A DNA stretch of 64,000 bases, from contig NZ_LUKF01000001.1 in the NCBI RefSeq assembly GCF_001592755.1, positions 98,774 through 162,773 of the forward strand. The letters are read 5' to 3'. The DNA comes from Bdellovibrio bacteriovorus (GTDB taxonomy: Bacteria; Bdellovibrionota; Bdellovibrionia; Bdellovibrionales; Bdellovibrionaceae). The notes below the pieces were generated by a model, which was not told the origin of the DNA, did not search any database, and saw only the letters and a list, made by a program, of their open reading frames with translations. Shown piece by piece: positions 36,746 through 46,074 of this stretch. A program made the position numbers and the translations under genes. Each line of letters opens with the position of its first letter. The stretch's first letter is position 1.

Positions 36746-37021
36746 GTGCGCTCCATTATCATATAAAAATCACAAGGAATTATCGGACGATAGGCAGTTC
36801 TTCTATTTCCGTCGTTAGTCCAGAATGAGACGAAATAAAATGGGGGTCGAAGTTTCTCTCTTTAGCAAGACTATTGTCTCAGATCGAGAGGTCTGAAATG
36901 TGACTTTGTTAACTTTTTAACTTAATTAGGTCTAGCAACAAATTCCCTTAAAGTTCGTCGCCGTTTTTCTCGAAGAGTTGTCTGATGTGATTTTATTTCT
37001 ACTACTTGAAAGGCAATTACA
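36746..37021. other. Divergent promoter region between cheA and cheW
   Basis: A 276-bp gap, A+T-rich in the middle (36900-36935). It contains the sigma-28-like box listed separately and TAAAGTT at 36949, a good match to a sigma-28 -35 element but with a poor -10 (CTCGAAGA) behind it. No gene is seen. Confidence 0.5.
36780..36787 (-). promoter_or_regulatory. Sigma-28-like -10 element upstream of cheA
   Basis: On the minus strand the bases read TCCGATAA, 7 of 8 to the FliA consensus GCCGATAA, and lie about 35 nt before the cheA ATG. The -35 region at the expected distance is weak. Confidence 0.35.
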
Positions 37022-37510
37022 ATGAGCGATGTATCTATGAAAGCAAAACCAGGCCAGTATCTAACTTTCCAGTTGATGGCTGAACAATATGGCGTGGCCA
37101 TCGAAACAGTGCGTGAGATCAATCAGTTTGGTGAAATCACTCCTGTTCCTCGTACTCCAGACTATGTAAAAGGTGTGATGAACCTTCGTGGTAAAATCAT
37201 TCCTGTAGTAAACCTTCGTGTGAAATTTGGTATGTCTGCACAAGACACTACACGCGACACTTGCATCATCGTGATCGATACTGAAATCGGACAAGTGGGC
37301 ATGATCGTAGACTCTGTAAAAGAGGTTGTAGATCTTCAGGAAAACCAAATCGAACCTTCACCAGTTCTAGGTAACGAAAACGCGATGTCTTTCGTTCGTG
37401 GTATGGGTAAAGTTGATAACAAAGTTGTTATCCTTGTGGATATCGTTTCTGCCTTCTCTTCAGAGCAAATGGGCACTATGGCTCAGTTCTCTCACTCAGA
37501 AGCTGCTTAA
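37022..37510 (+). CDS. cheW: Chemotaxis coupling protein
   Basis: A 162-residue single-domain CheW that links receptors to CheA. Typical segments are YLTFQLMAEQYGVAIETVREI, PDYVKGVMNLRGKIIPVVNLR and VGMIVDSVKEVVDL. It is transcribed away from cheA-cheR-cheB. CheY and receptors are not in this window. Confidence 0.97.
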   Translation: MSDVSMKAKPGQYLTFQLMAEQYGVAIETVREINQFGEITPVPRTPDYVKGVMNLRGKIIPVVNLRVKFGMSAQDTTRDTCIIVIDTEIGQVGMIVDSVKEVVDLQENQIEPSPVLGNENAMSFVRGMGKVDNKVVILVDIVSAFSSEQMGTMAQFSHSEAA

Positions 37511-37537
37511 TAGATATTTTAAAAGTAGATTTAAAAG

Positions 37538-37566
37538 AAAAACCCGCAGGAAACTGCGGGTTTTTT
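37538..37566 (+). terminator. Intrinsic terminator
   Basis: Stem AAAACCCGCAG / CTGCGGGTTTT with loop GAAA and T-run, after cheW and ahead of the convergent transketolase stop. Confidence 0.9.
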
Positions 37567-37592
37567 ATTTCGAAATGAAGGGGCTCGTAGGT

Positions 37593-39632
37593 CTACCAAG
37601 CCTGGCTTTTTTGAAAGAAACTGCCGGCGGCTTCAACGATCGCACCTGCATCCACTTTGTGTTTACGGTAGAGGTCCATCGCCGTGTAAGCACTTTGACC
37701 AAACTCTCCATGCACGCCTAGGCTTTTCACTTTCAACGTCGCCACATCTGCTTGCAATAAAGCATGAGTCAGCATTTGTCCAAAGCCACCGATCAACTGA
37801 TGATCTTCGACCGTGATTAGCTGACCTTGCGTTTTTTCCAAAGAAGCTTTGAACGTCGCAACGTCAATGTGGTTCACACAAGCTGAATTCACAACAATCG
37901 CACCTACACCTTTGGCTTCAAGGTCTTGCGCTGCTTTCAAAGCCTGCGGAACCAATGAGCCCGTCGTTGCGATCGTCACGCACTTTCCATTCTTACCCGA
38001 TGTTGTGTCGACAAGAATTTGCGCTTTTCTTAAGTCATAAGAACTTGGCGTCACGTAAGATTTAGGGAAGTTTTCACGACCCAGGAAGAAGATAGAAGAA
38101 TTTGGCACCTCGCCGTTCTTACGAGCCTTCGCGAAATTCTCGATAGCTGCAGAAACCAAAGCATCCGCTTCTTCACTGCAAGACAAAGAATAAACATCCA
38201 CATGAGGAATCGAAGACACCATCGCCATATAGCTGAGCGCTTGGTGAGAAGCTCCGTCAGCCGCATCTTGAAAACCTGTGTGCGAGAAGATCGCAATGAT
38301 CGGAGCTTCAGAAAGAGCTCCCATCGTTAAAGGCAAAGCACCTTTGGTCACCCCAAACTGAGCAAAAGTATCAACCACTGGAATATAGCCAAGCTTAGAA
38401 AGACCGGCCGCTGTTGAAACCATGTTGCTTTCCGCAATACCCACGTCAAAAGAGTCGTGAGGGAATTCTTTGCGGAATCCTGCAACACCCGTGGAACCCG
38501 GAAGATCCGATGTGACACTCAAAACAGGAAGACCGGCTTTGCGCGCACGAATCATCGCCGCAGAAACGCCTGTCTGAATTTTTTCGCCGGAATCTTTGAC
38601 GCCGCTGGCTTTGATTTCCGCTTCCCATTTGTGAAGTTCATCAATCCACATATTGTAAATCGGAAGAAGCGCTTCCCCGCCATAGATTTCGCCTAAGAAC
38701 GCCGCGAGTTCAGTGGGGCTCTTTAAAGGGAAACCGTGACCGCCCGACGCAGACTCAATCGTTTTCTTTGTTCCGATGCCTTTGACAGTTTTCGCGTGAA
38801 TCACAACGGGCATTTTTGGATTTGCTTGAGCTGTTTCAATCGCATTCACGATCGTGTCGTAACATTTCTGCAAGTCGTTGCCTTCTTGCAAAGTGATCAC
38901 ATTCCAGCCCAAAGCTTTCAAAGATTCAAATGTCGGAGTCATAGAGAATGACTCGGCATCAATACGACCAGAAAGTTTCGTGTTATTATCACTGATGATC
39001 AAAACAAAAGGACCCATCTTTCCCTTTTGCGCCAGACCCGGAATAGCAGCGAAAGATTCTTTCGCCTCTCCTTCCATACAAGCTCCATCCGAAATCGTCG
39101 TCACCGTCACACGGTTTGTGCCCGCAATGGCTTCACCCATCGCCACACCTTGGGATTGCGGGAAGGCCGAACCCAAAGGTCCGTTAGAGATAAAAACACC
39201 TTCAGGGAAGCAATGAACCTCACCGTGACCTGTTAAACCGCTTTCAATCGAACGGAATTTTTTAAGACTGTCTAAAGTCAAACCGGCCATGCCGTAGTTG
39301 GCTTTCAAAGCATACAAACCGTTTTCGCAGTGACCCGCATCGTTGATCAAATGGAACATCTCGTACCATTGCTTTTTTACGCGAGAAGAAACGTCGAAGA
39401 CATGTCCATGAAGCGCAGACATCAGCTCTGCTAAAGCGGCAGGTCCACCGTAATGCGAAGCCGCTCCGCCGAGGACGGCATTCATGTCCATCAAAGACAC
39501 AAGCACACGTGTGGCGCGAGGATCCGCCACAGGAATTTGGCGTCCGTCTTTGCTTTTAACATAGGTTTTAAATTGAGGCTCCTGTGAAGGGTTGCCCGCG
39601 AGTTTTGTTTTGATTTGGATGGGTTCTGTCAT
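37593..39632 (-). CDS. tkt: Transketolase
   Basis: A 679-residue thiamine-diphosphate enzyme of the pentose phosphate pathway. The TPP motif runs from ISDGACMEGEAKES to FVLIISDNNTKLSG, and the pyrimidine-binding domain has DVGIAESNMVSTAAGLS and FSHTGFQDAADGASHQ. Length is that of a full transketolase. It lacks the first His-rich segment typical of E. coli TktA but has GHGEVHCFPEG and HGFPLKSPTE. The active-site pattern agrees with a sugar transketolase rather than an E1 component. It is a stand-alone gene. Confidence 0.92.
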   Translation of the reverse strand: MTEPIQIKTKLAGNPSQEPQFKTYVKSKDGRQIPVADPRATRVLVSLMDMNAVLGGAASHYGGPAALAELMSALHGHVFDVSSRVKKQWYEMFHLINDAGHCENGLYALKANYGMAGLTLDSLKKFRSIESGLTGHGEVHCFPEGVFISNGPLGSAFPQSQGVAMGEAIAGTNRVTVTTISDGACMEGEAKESFAAIPGLAQKGKMGPFVLIISDNNTKLSGRIDAESFSMTPTFESLKALGWNVITLQEGNDLQKCYDTIVNAIETAQANPKMPVVIHAKTVKGIGTKKTIESASGGHGFPLKSPTELAAFLGEIYGGEALLPIYNMWIDELHKWEAEIKASGVKDSGEKIQTGVSAAMIRARKAGLPVLSVTSDLPGSTGVAGFRKEFPHDSFDVGIAESNMVSTAAGLSKLGYIPVVDTFAQFGVTKGALPLTMGALSEAPIIAIFSHTGFQDAADGASHQALSYMAMVSSIPHVDVYSLSCSEEADALVSAAIENFAKARKNGEVPNSSIFFLGRENFPKSYVTPSSYDLRKAQILVDTTSGKNGKCVTIATTGSLVPQALKAAQDLEAKGVGAIVVNSACVNHIDVATFKASLEKTQGQLITVEDHQLIGGFGQMLTHALLQADVATLKVKSLGVHGEFGQSAYTAMDLYRKHKVDAGAIVEAAGSFFQKSQAW

Positions 39633-39698
39633 AAGATCTAGTTTTACTCTAAGGGCCTAGCGGCGTAAAGCGCAGGGGCTGCTTACCGGGAGCGTTAA

Positions 39699-40718
39699 AT
39701 GGAAAAACTTTATTCCCATAATATTCGCGACATCCTGAAGGTGGAATTGCACCGCCATTTAGACTGCTCAGTGCGTTGGAGTACACTCATCGAACTGGCC
39801 CCGCAGGTCGGAATTCCCCTGGCTAAGACGACTCAAGGTCAAAAAGACCAATTTCTGATCACGGGTCCCATGAAAGACCTCGGCACCGTGCTAAACAAAT
39901 TCCTGAATGCACAAAAAGTTTTAGCCAGCGAGGAAATCCTGACTCGCATTGCTTTTGAGGCCTGCGAAGACGCCTATAACGATGGAGTTCGCCTTTTGGA
40001 ACTTCGTTATGCTCCGACCTTCATCGCCGATGGCCACAAATCATTAACTTATGAAAAGATTCACAAGTCTTTGCACAAAGGCATTGAGATGGCTCGCAAA
40101 ACATATCCCATGGCTATCGGACTTATTTGCATCATTCAAAGAATCAAACCTTATGAAGTGGCTGAGGAAGTCGTGGATTTTGCAATTGATCACAAAGACA
40201 GCTTCTTGGCTTTGGATCTCGCTGATAACGAGGAAGGCTTTGACCCCAAAATCTTTGCACCACTTTTTCAAAAAGCCAAAAAAGCCGGCCTGCATATCAC
40301 GGTCCATTCGGGCGAAGCACCGAATTCGGCGACCTGGGTTCGCGACAGCATTGAAATCTTAGGGGCCGAACGCATCGGGCACGGCATTCAGATTATCAAC
40401 AATCCCGACGTGTTAAACTTCGTGCGTGACCGAAAAATTCCCTTGGAAGTTTGCCCGATCAGCAATTATCTGACACAAAGTTTTAAAACCTACGAAGAAC
40501 ATCCGATTCGTAAATTGATGGAGCAAGGAATTCTTGTGACCATCAACTCGGATGACCCAGGTGTTTTTGCGACGCAATTAAGTGATGACTATGAAGTTCT
40601 TCATCGCGTGCATGGTTTCAGCAAAGAAGACTTCAAACGCTGCAATCAAGTTTCCTTTGATGCGAGCTTCTTTCCTGAAGCCGAAAAGAATCGTTTTATG
40701 TCGGAGTTTTTTGGATGA
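39699..40718 (+). CDS. add: Adenosine deaminase
   Basis: A 339-residue zinc hydrolase converting adenosine to inosine. Metal ligands and active-site residues are in VELHRHLDCSVR, ITVHSGEAPN, ERIGHGIQ and TINSDDPGVF. In a predator it would help salvage purines from prey nucleic acid. GGGAG lies 8 nt upstream of the ATG. The next gene overlaps it by 4 bp. Confidence 0.95.
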   Translation: MEKLYSHNIRDILKVELHRHLDCSVRWSTLIELAPQVGIPLAKTTQGQKDQFLITGPMKDLGTVLNKFLNAQKVLASEEILTRIAFEACEDAYNDGVRLLELRYAPTFIADGHKSLTYEKIHKSLHKGIEMARKTYPMAIGLICIIQRIKPYEVAEEVVDFAIDHKDSFLALDLADNEEGFDPKIFAPLFQKAKKAGLHITVHSGEAPNSATWVRDSIEILGAERIGHGIQIINNPDVLNFVRDRKIPLEVCPISNYLTQSFKTYEEHPIRKLMEQGILVTINSDDPGVFATQLSDDYEVLHRVHGFSKEDFKRCNQVSFDASFFPEAEKNRFMSEFFG

Positions 40719-41305
40719 ACGAAAAACTAAAAGAAGAGCTTTTGCATCTGATTCGTGAAGACGAAGCGACACGAGAAGTTCTGGCAAGCACGGGAGAACT
40801 TTTTCACGGCTACCATCCCGCAATGGAGAAAGTGCATCTTCGAAATGCCGATAAGCTAAAAAAACTGATTGAAGACAATAAGGGCTTTCCGACCATAGAC
40901 CAAGTTGGTGAAGATGCTTGCGTGGCTGCTTTAAGAATTGTTCTTCATGCCATCAGCTTGCCTGATTTTATGCGGGCCCAAGAGCAAGTGCTGGTGGATC
41001 TTGCCAAACAAAATAAAGTCCCAAAATCTTACGTCGCTATTCTTGTGGATCGCATTCGTTTTTACGAAGGTCGTAAGCAGATTTATGCGACTAATGCCGA
41101 CTGGGACGAAAACGGAATTCTACGAATCACCGAAGTGGAAGATCCAGAACAATTAAACCAACGCCGACATCAAATGGGACTGACACCTTTAGAAAGTTTG
41201 GTCGTGACACCTCAGGACGGAGAATACCATCCTCCCGACCCTGCTAAGCGCCATCAAGAGTTTCTTGAATGGACGCGCAAAACAGGCTGGCGGTCTCTAA
41301 CCTAG
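40715..41305 (+). CDS. DUF6624-like protein
   Basis: A 196-residue soluble protein. Features such as KLKKLIEDNKGFPTIDQVGEDA, LHAISLPDFMRAQEQVLV, SYVAILVDRIRFYEGRKQIYAT and a late R-R-x-x-M-G-L-T-P-L-E match the DUF6624 pattern as I recall it. Function is unknown. It overlaps the adenosine deaminase gene (ATGA), so the two are probably co-translated. Confidence 0.75.
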   Translation: MNEKLKEELLHLIREDEATREVLASTGELFHGYHPAMEKVHLRNADKLKKLIEDNKGFPTIDQVGEDACVAALRIVLHAISLPDFMRAQEQVLVDLAKQNKVPKSYVAILVDRIRFYEGRKQIYATNADWDENGILRITEVEDPEQLNQRRHQMGLTPLESLVVTPQDGEYHPPDPAKRHQEFLEWTRKTGWRSLT

Positions 41306-41373
41306 GAGGAGGAGCCCGCTGTCATCCTACTTCCAAGTTGACTAACAAAGCTTGGGCCTGATTATCTCTATCT

Positions 41374-42654
41374 ATGGAAACACAATACTTATCAGGCTTT
41401 GGTAATCACTTTTCGTCAGAAGCTCGCTCCGGTGCGCTTCCTTTAGAACAAAATTCTCCGCAAGTAGCTCCCTTGGGACTTTATCCAGAGCAACTGAGTG
41501 GTTCCGCATTCACGGCTCCCCGTCATCACAATATGTATACCTGGCTTTATCGCATTCGCCCTTCGGTGATGCACAAAGCCTTTAAGCCGTTAAAAGAGCT
41601 GACACAGAAAACATTCTTTAAGCCTCAGCATATCAACCCGAATCAAATGCGCTGGAATGCCACAAGCGACACTGCTGGAAACTTCGTCGAAGGAATCCGC
41701 ACGGTGTGCGGTAATGGCTCTGCTTACGAACAGCGCGGCCTGCACGTTCATCTTTATTCCTTCAATCAAGACATGGGGAATAAGTATTTCATGAATGCCG
41801 ATGGCGATTTCCTTTTTGTTCCGCAAGCAGGTTCTGTGCAAATCAAAACCGAATTGGGAATCATCGAAGCAGAACCAGGTGAAATCGTTTTAGTCCCTCG
41901 AGGAATGAAATTTCAAGTGAATCCACTGAAAGGTGGAAACTGCAAAGGCTATATCGGCGAAAACTTCGGCGCGCCTTTCCGTCTTCCTGAGCTGGGTCCG
42001 ATTGGTGCCAATGGCTTAGCTCATCGTCGTCACTTCTTAACTCCGGTGGCAGCTTTTGAAGATAAAGAAGGTTCTTTTGAATTGATCGGTAAATTCAACA
42101 ACGACTTGTGGGTGGCCGAGATGGGTCATTCTCCATTGGATGTCGTTGCATGGCACGGGAACTATGTTCCTTTCAAATATGACCTTCGTAAATTCAACAC
42201 TGTGAACACAGTCAGCTACGATCATCCAGATCCTTCGATCTTCACGGTTCTTACCTCTACAAGTGATACACCGGGAACAGCGAACGTGGATTTTGCCATC
42301 TTCCCACCACGCTGGATGGTGGCAGAACATACATTCCGTCCCCCTTACTTCCATAGAAACTGCATGAGTGAATACATGGGACTCATCTATGGTGAGTACG
42401 ACGCAAAAACGGCGGGAGGTTTTGTTCCTGGCGGTGGAAGTTTGCACAACTTCTATTCTGCTCACGGACCTGATGTCGATGCGTTTGAAAAAGCGAGCAA
42501 GGCGGACTTAAAGCCACATAAAATTGTCGATACAATGGCCTTTATGTTTGAATCTCGCGTTCCTTACATGGTGACGGACTTCGCAATGGGTAAAGGTTTT
42601 ATCCAAGAAGACTACCAAGACTGCTGGCAGAGCTTTAAAAAGAATTTCAAATAG
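41374..42654 (+). CDS. hmgA: Homogentisate 1,2-dioxygenase
   Basis: A 426-residue ring-cleaving enzyme of tyrosine and phenylalanine breakdown. The N-terminus YLSGFGNHFSSEA is typical, and the iron-binding C-terminal cupin has HTFRPPYFHRNCMSEYMG and GGSLHNFYSAHGPDVDAF. It makes maleylacetoacetate. Its usual partners (fumarylacetoacetase, HPPD) are not adjacent, so the pathway is dispersed. No strong ribosome site precedes the ATG. Confidence 0.97.
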   Translation: METQYLSGFGNHFSSEARSGALPLEQNSPQVAPLGLYPEQLSGSAFTAPRHHNMYTWLYRIRPSVMHKAFKPLKELTQKTFFKPQHINPNQMRWNATSDTAGNFVEGIRTVCGNGSAYEQRGLHVHLYSFNQDMGNKYFMNADGDFLFVPQAGSVQIKTELGIIEAEPGEIVLVPRGMKFQVNPLKGGNCKGYIGENFGAPFRLPELGPIGANGLAHRRHFLTPVAAFEDKEGSFELIGKFNNDLWVAEMGHSPLDVVAWHGNYVPFKYDLRKFNTVNTVSYDHPDPSIFTVLTSTSDTPGTANVDFAIFPPRWMVAEHTFRPPYFHRNCMSEYMGLIYGEYDAKTAGGFVPGGGSLHNFYSAHGPDVDAFEKASKADLKPHKIVDTMAFMFESRVPYMVTDFAMGKGFIQEDYQDCWQSFKKNFK

Positions 42655-42660
42655 TCTTTT

Positions 42661-42695
42661 AGGCGACATCCAGAGTAGACACTCTGATGTCGCCT
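42661..42695 (+). terminator. Strong hairpin after hmgA
   Basis: AGGCGACATC-AGAGT pairs with ACTCT-GATGTCGCCT: 15 bp with one bulged C and a 4-nt loop. There is no T-run, so it may end transcription with help or stabilise the mRNA end. Confidence 0.6.
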
Positions 42696-42759
42696 TCAGC
42701 TTACAGCCCGGAAAGACTCGTGTCCTCTGAGAGATCCCAAATACATTCCTCTCATCTAA

Positions 42760-42778
42760 GTGTCTCATTCTAAGACAC
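42760..42778. promoter_or_regulatory. GTGTCT / AGACAC inverted repeat upstream of the fibre gene
   Basis: Perfect 6-bp arms with a 7-bp spacer, 58 bp before the fibre start. Operator-like; no known motif. Confidence 0.3.
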
Positions 42779-42815
42779 GTAATAACCAAAAAAACTCAAT
42801 AATATGTCTTAAGTA

Positions 42816-42823
42816 GCCGATAA
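42816..42823 (+). promoter_or_regulatory. Sigma-28 (FliA)-like -10 element at the fibre gene
   Basis: GCCGATAA, an exact match to the FliA -10 consensus, lies 12 nt before the fibre ATG. At 15 nt upstream the -35 position reads CAAT instead of TAAA, a poor match. Transcription from here would leave only about six leader bases, consistent with the absence of a ribosome site. Confidence 0.4.
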
Positions 42824-42835
42824 GTTTCATATCTT

Positions 42836-45800
42836 ATGAAATCCGGTACGTGCTTGTCTTTCATAGTTGGCTTTGTGCTAACCCTTGCTTTATACGCACA
42901 GGCTTCGCCGAATGCGTTGACATATCAGGGTCGCATCCTGAATGTGAACGGCCAACCTTTAGAACACAACAACGTCAGCTTTTTATTTGAAATCACAAGT
43001 CCTAATGGGAACTGCGTTATCTATCGTGAACAAAAAGATGGCGTCAGTATGCTGAACTCTCGCGGTGTGTTTGACGTTCCCATTGGTTCAGGGAATAAGC
43101 TCTTTCCCGCGGATCCTCTTTTCACTCTTTTAGACTCTTTCAATAATTCTTCGCCTCAAAACTGTTATGGTGGTGGTGCTCCTTATGTTCCTAGTTCCGG
43201 CGACATTCGTCTTTTAAAAGTTCAGTTTCACGACGGCTCCGGCTGGAGAGTGATTTCACCTTCCAACGAAATTCGCACCGTGCCTTATGCGGCCTATGCC
43301 CATTCGGCCGAAAAGCTGGGAACAAAAACTGAAAATGATTTCGTTGTAAAAACCGGTGTTCCCACTTGTGCGGCCAATGAATTCTTAAAATGGAATGGAT
43401 CTGCTTTAGTCTGTGCACCCGTCAGTGGTGCTAGTAGCGGAACTGTAACTACTGTCACGTCGGCAAATTCCTACGTGACGATAGTAAATAACACTTCGAC
43501 TCCTCTTGTGACGTTGAATGTGGGATCAACGACTGGAACAGTCGCTGCCGGAGACGACGCCCGCTTCAGTGATGCGCGCACGCCCAAAGGAACCGCCGGC
43601 GGAGATTTAAGCGGCACCTATCCGAATCCTTCTGTTGCAAAAATTCAAAACATATCGATTTCAAGTACGGCGCCTACATCCAACCAGTTTTTCAAATTTG
43701 ATGGAACTCAATGGTCTGGCGCCAGTATTGGCATGAGTGACGTGACAAATTTAAACTCGACCTTGAACAACTATCTTTTGAAATCAAGTTTTGATGGATA
43801 TGTCAGCTCTGCAGGATGTTTGCCTCATCAAACTATGTACTGGAGTGCCGTGCTGGGATTTCAGTGTCAATCCATCAACGTCTCTGTTGCCGGAGACGTC
43901 AGTGGCACAATTGGTTCTGTGTCTGTGAATAGAATCAAAGGCGTTGATGTCGACACGACCGGTTTAACTTCAGGACAAATTCTGAAATACGATGGCACAA
44001 AATGGGCGCCCGCGAGCGATAGTAACGGCGGAGGCACCGTCACTAATATTGCGACGGGGACTGGCTTATCGGGAGGACCCATCACCGGAACAGGGACGAT
44101 ATCCCTAGCTGACACCGCTGTGACTGCGGGATCTTACACACGAGCCAATATCACGGTCGATGCTCAAGGTCGCTTAACAGCAGCAAGCAGTGGTTCCGCT
44201 CTCAATCTTGGCACTGAAGTTACGGGCACATTACCCATTGCGAATGGGGGAACAGGACAGACTTCCGCACTTTCTGCCTTCAACGCCCTTTCTCCTCTTA
44301 CCACGAAAGGTGATCTTCTTATTCGCAACGATACTAACAATGCTCGCCTTCCGGTCGGTGCAAATGGACAGATACTTTCTGCGAATTCTGCAACCGCCTC
44401 CGGCCTTGAATGGATCACACCTTCATACGGAACCGTAACTAACGTGACTGGAACGGCGCCTATTTCTGTCGCCTCGGGCACAACGGCTCCGGTCATTTCA
44501 ATCAGCGATGCCACAACCGCAGCTAAAGGTGCGGTGCGAGTTGGTGCCGGTATCGCCGTGTCTTCAGGCACGATCAGCGCAGACCCTGCTAATTTTCCTT
44601 CCACGGTGCCGGTGACCAAAGGTGGAACGGGCTCGACGACTTTCACGGCAAACAGATTGATCGCATCGGATGGAACGGGCTCGACACTTTCCACTTTCAA
44701 TTGCGCTGTGGGGCAACTGGTTTCTTTTGATTCCACCGGAATGATGACGTGCTCCTCATTTACGACGGGATCTGTTTTTATTCAAGATGGAAACTCTTTC
44801 GCAGCAAACGCAACAATCGGAACAAACGATGCCTTTGCTTTAAATCTTGAAACCAACAATCAAGCCAGAATGACTCTGACTTCCGATGGAAATGTCGGTA
44901 TCGGAACGGCGACTCCACACACCACCGCTTTGCTAGATCTTTCATCCGCAGCGAAAGGTTTCTTGCCACCGCGGATGACTCGTGCACAACGAAATGCAAT
45001 CACAGGAGCACCTCAAGGATTGGTCATCTATAACACCGATGACAATACGGTTGATTACTATAATGGCGCAAATTGGTTTTCGTTGAATGGGTCTCCAAAA
45101 TTTATGAAACGCGGAATGTCTGGCTATCAAACTGTCGATCAGAATTCTATAGTCGCATTTACTTCTACATTGGCGAATAACGGCATGACCACAACAAGCA
45201 ACGGGATCAATCTTAAAGCCGGCGTCACTTATCGTCTTGAGGCCTCGCTGAACACTTATCAAAGTGATGGCAATGGATATTTAGGTTACGTGTTCTTCAA
45301 TGGCACGACCACCTTTGGTTCCCCGGCCTACACGGACGAACCTGACTCTGTGGGTGCCTATGGATTTAAATCAAGTCTGCTGGAAATTTACACTCCTTCA
45401 ACAGATCAAACAGTTTATGTTCGCATCAGTGACGACAACATCGGAGCCGGCCAAGTCACTCCGAACTACAATACTTATTTCATGGCAACCGAACTTGTGC
45501 CATCGGGCCCCGGCGGTGGGGGCAGCGACAATCTTGGAAACCACGCAGCCACACAGAATATTAATTTAGGTACACACTGGATTTCTGGAGACGGCACTTC
45601 CAATGGAATTCGTGTCGATAGCACCGGCAATGTCGGTGTTAAAACGGCGTCACCAACGGCTTCATTAGAAGTTACCGGCGATGTTAAAATCTCGGGTCAA
45701 ATTGTGAATAATGCGTGGATCGATGTCGCGGCCTTTACGAACTCCTGGACAGCCTATTCTCCGATCGCAGGTGTTGCGGCTCCAGGTTACCGGAAAGGCA

Positions 45801-46045
45801 AAGATGGAAGAGTCTATCTGCGTGGGTGCATGGCTCCTGGAACTTGGGGAAATCCTGCCTTCACCTTTCCCGTTGGATACAGACCCAGCACGCATATGAC
45901 ATTAAACCTGACAGCTTATTCCGGTACAGCGGGAACAGCTGTAGCCGTCTATGCTTGGATCTACACCGACGGAGGCTTCAGACCCTGGATAGCAAACGGA
46001 GCTACTTGGATTTGCATGGATGGAACGAGTTTTCCAACGGATTGA
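42836..46045 (+). CDS. Large exported fibre-like surface protein (mosaic adhesive fibre candidate)
   Basis: A 1069-residue protein. Signal peptide 1-23 (ending AQA). Residues 24-165 are a head-type domain (ALTYQGRILNVNGQPL) shared with cell-surface fibres. Then comes a long low-complexity shaft rich in Gly, Ser, Thr and Asn, with phage tail-fibre phrases such as GGDLSGTYPNPSV, LPIANGGTGQTSA and VTKGGTGSTTF, and NVGIGTATPHTTALLDLS with FLPPRMTRAQRNAI. About residues 755-895 resemble a C1q-like jelly roll (KAGVTYRLEAS, YFMATELVPSG). A last domain (about 960-1069, YRKGKDGRVYLRG) is a likely receptor-binding tip. The order head, shaft, inserted modules, tip is that of the Bdellovibrio mosaic adhesive trimer fibres used for prey recognition. 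Trimer formation and prey binding are inferred. Confidence 0.8.
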   Translation: MKSGTCLSFIVGFVLTLALYAQASPNALTYQGRILNVNGQPLEHNNVSFLFEITSPNGNCVIYREQKDGVSMLNSRGVFDVPIGSGNKLFPADPLFTLLDSFNNSSPQNCYGGGAPYVPSSGDIRLLKVQFHDGSGWRVISPSNEIRTVPYAAYAHSAEKLGTKTENDFVVKTGVPTCAANEFLKWNGSALVCAPVSGASSGTVTTVTSANSYVTIVNNTSTPLVTLNVGSTTGTVAAGDDARFSDARTPKGTAGGDLSGTYPNPSVAKIQNISISSTAPTSNQFFKFDGTQWSGASIGMSDVTNLNSTLNNYLLKSSFDGYVSSAGCLPHQTMYWSAVLGFQCQSINVSVAGDVSGTIGSVSVNRIKGVDVDTTGLTSGQILKYDGTKWAPASDSNGGGTVTNIATGTGLSGGPITGTGTISLADTAVTAGSYTRANITVDAQGRLTAASSGSALNLGTEVTGTLPIANGGTGQTSALSAFNALSPLTTKGDLLIRNDTNNARLPVGANGQILSANSATASGLEWITPSYGTVTNVTGTAPISVASGTTAPVISISDATTAAKGAVRVGAGIAVSSGTISADPANFPSTVPVTKGGTGSTTFTANRLIASDGTGSTLSTFNCAVGQLVSFDSTGMMTCSSFTTGSVFIQDGNSFAANATIGTNDAFALNLETNNQARMTLTSDGNVGIGTATPHTTALLDLSSAAKGFLPPRMTRAQRNAITGAPQGLVIYNTDDNTVDYYNGANWFSLNGSPKFMKRGMSGYQTVDQNSIVAFTSTLANNGMTTTSNGINLKAGVTYRLEASLNTYQSDGNGYLGYVFFNGTTTFGSPAYTDEPDSVGAYGFKSSLLEIYTPSTDQTVYVRISDDNIGAGQVTPNYNTYFMATELVPSGPGGGGSDNLGNHAATQNINLGTHWISGDGTSNGIRVDSTGNVGVKTASPTASLEVTGDVKISGQIVNNAWIDVAAFTNSWTAYSPIAGVAAPGYRKGKDGRVYLRGCMAPGTWGNPAFTFPVGYRPSTHMTLNLTAYSGTAGTAVAVYAWIYTDGGFRPWIANGATWICMDGTSFPTD

Positions 46046-46074
46046 TTTTTTGAGACACTGTCGTGGCCCTCCAG

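Noticed and set aside
40847-40854. GCCGATAA match to a FliA -10 box
   Set aside because: It lies inside the DUF6624-like gene with no gene start nearby, and shows that the octamer can occur by chance.
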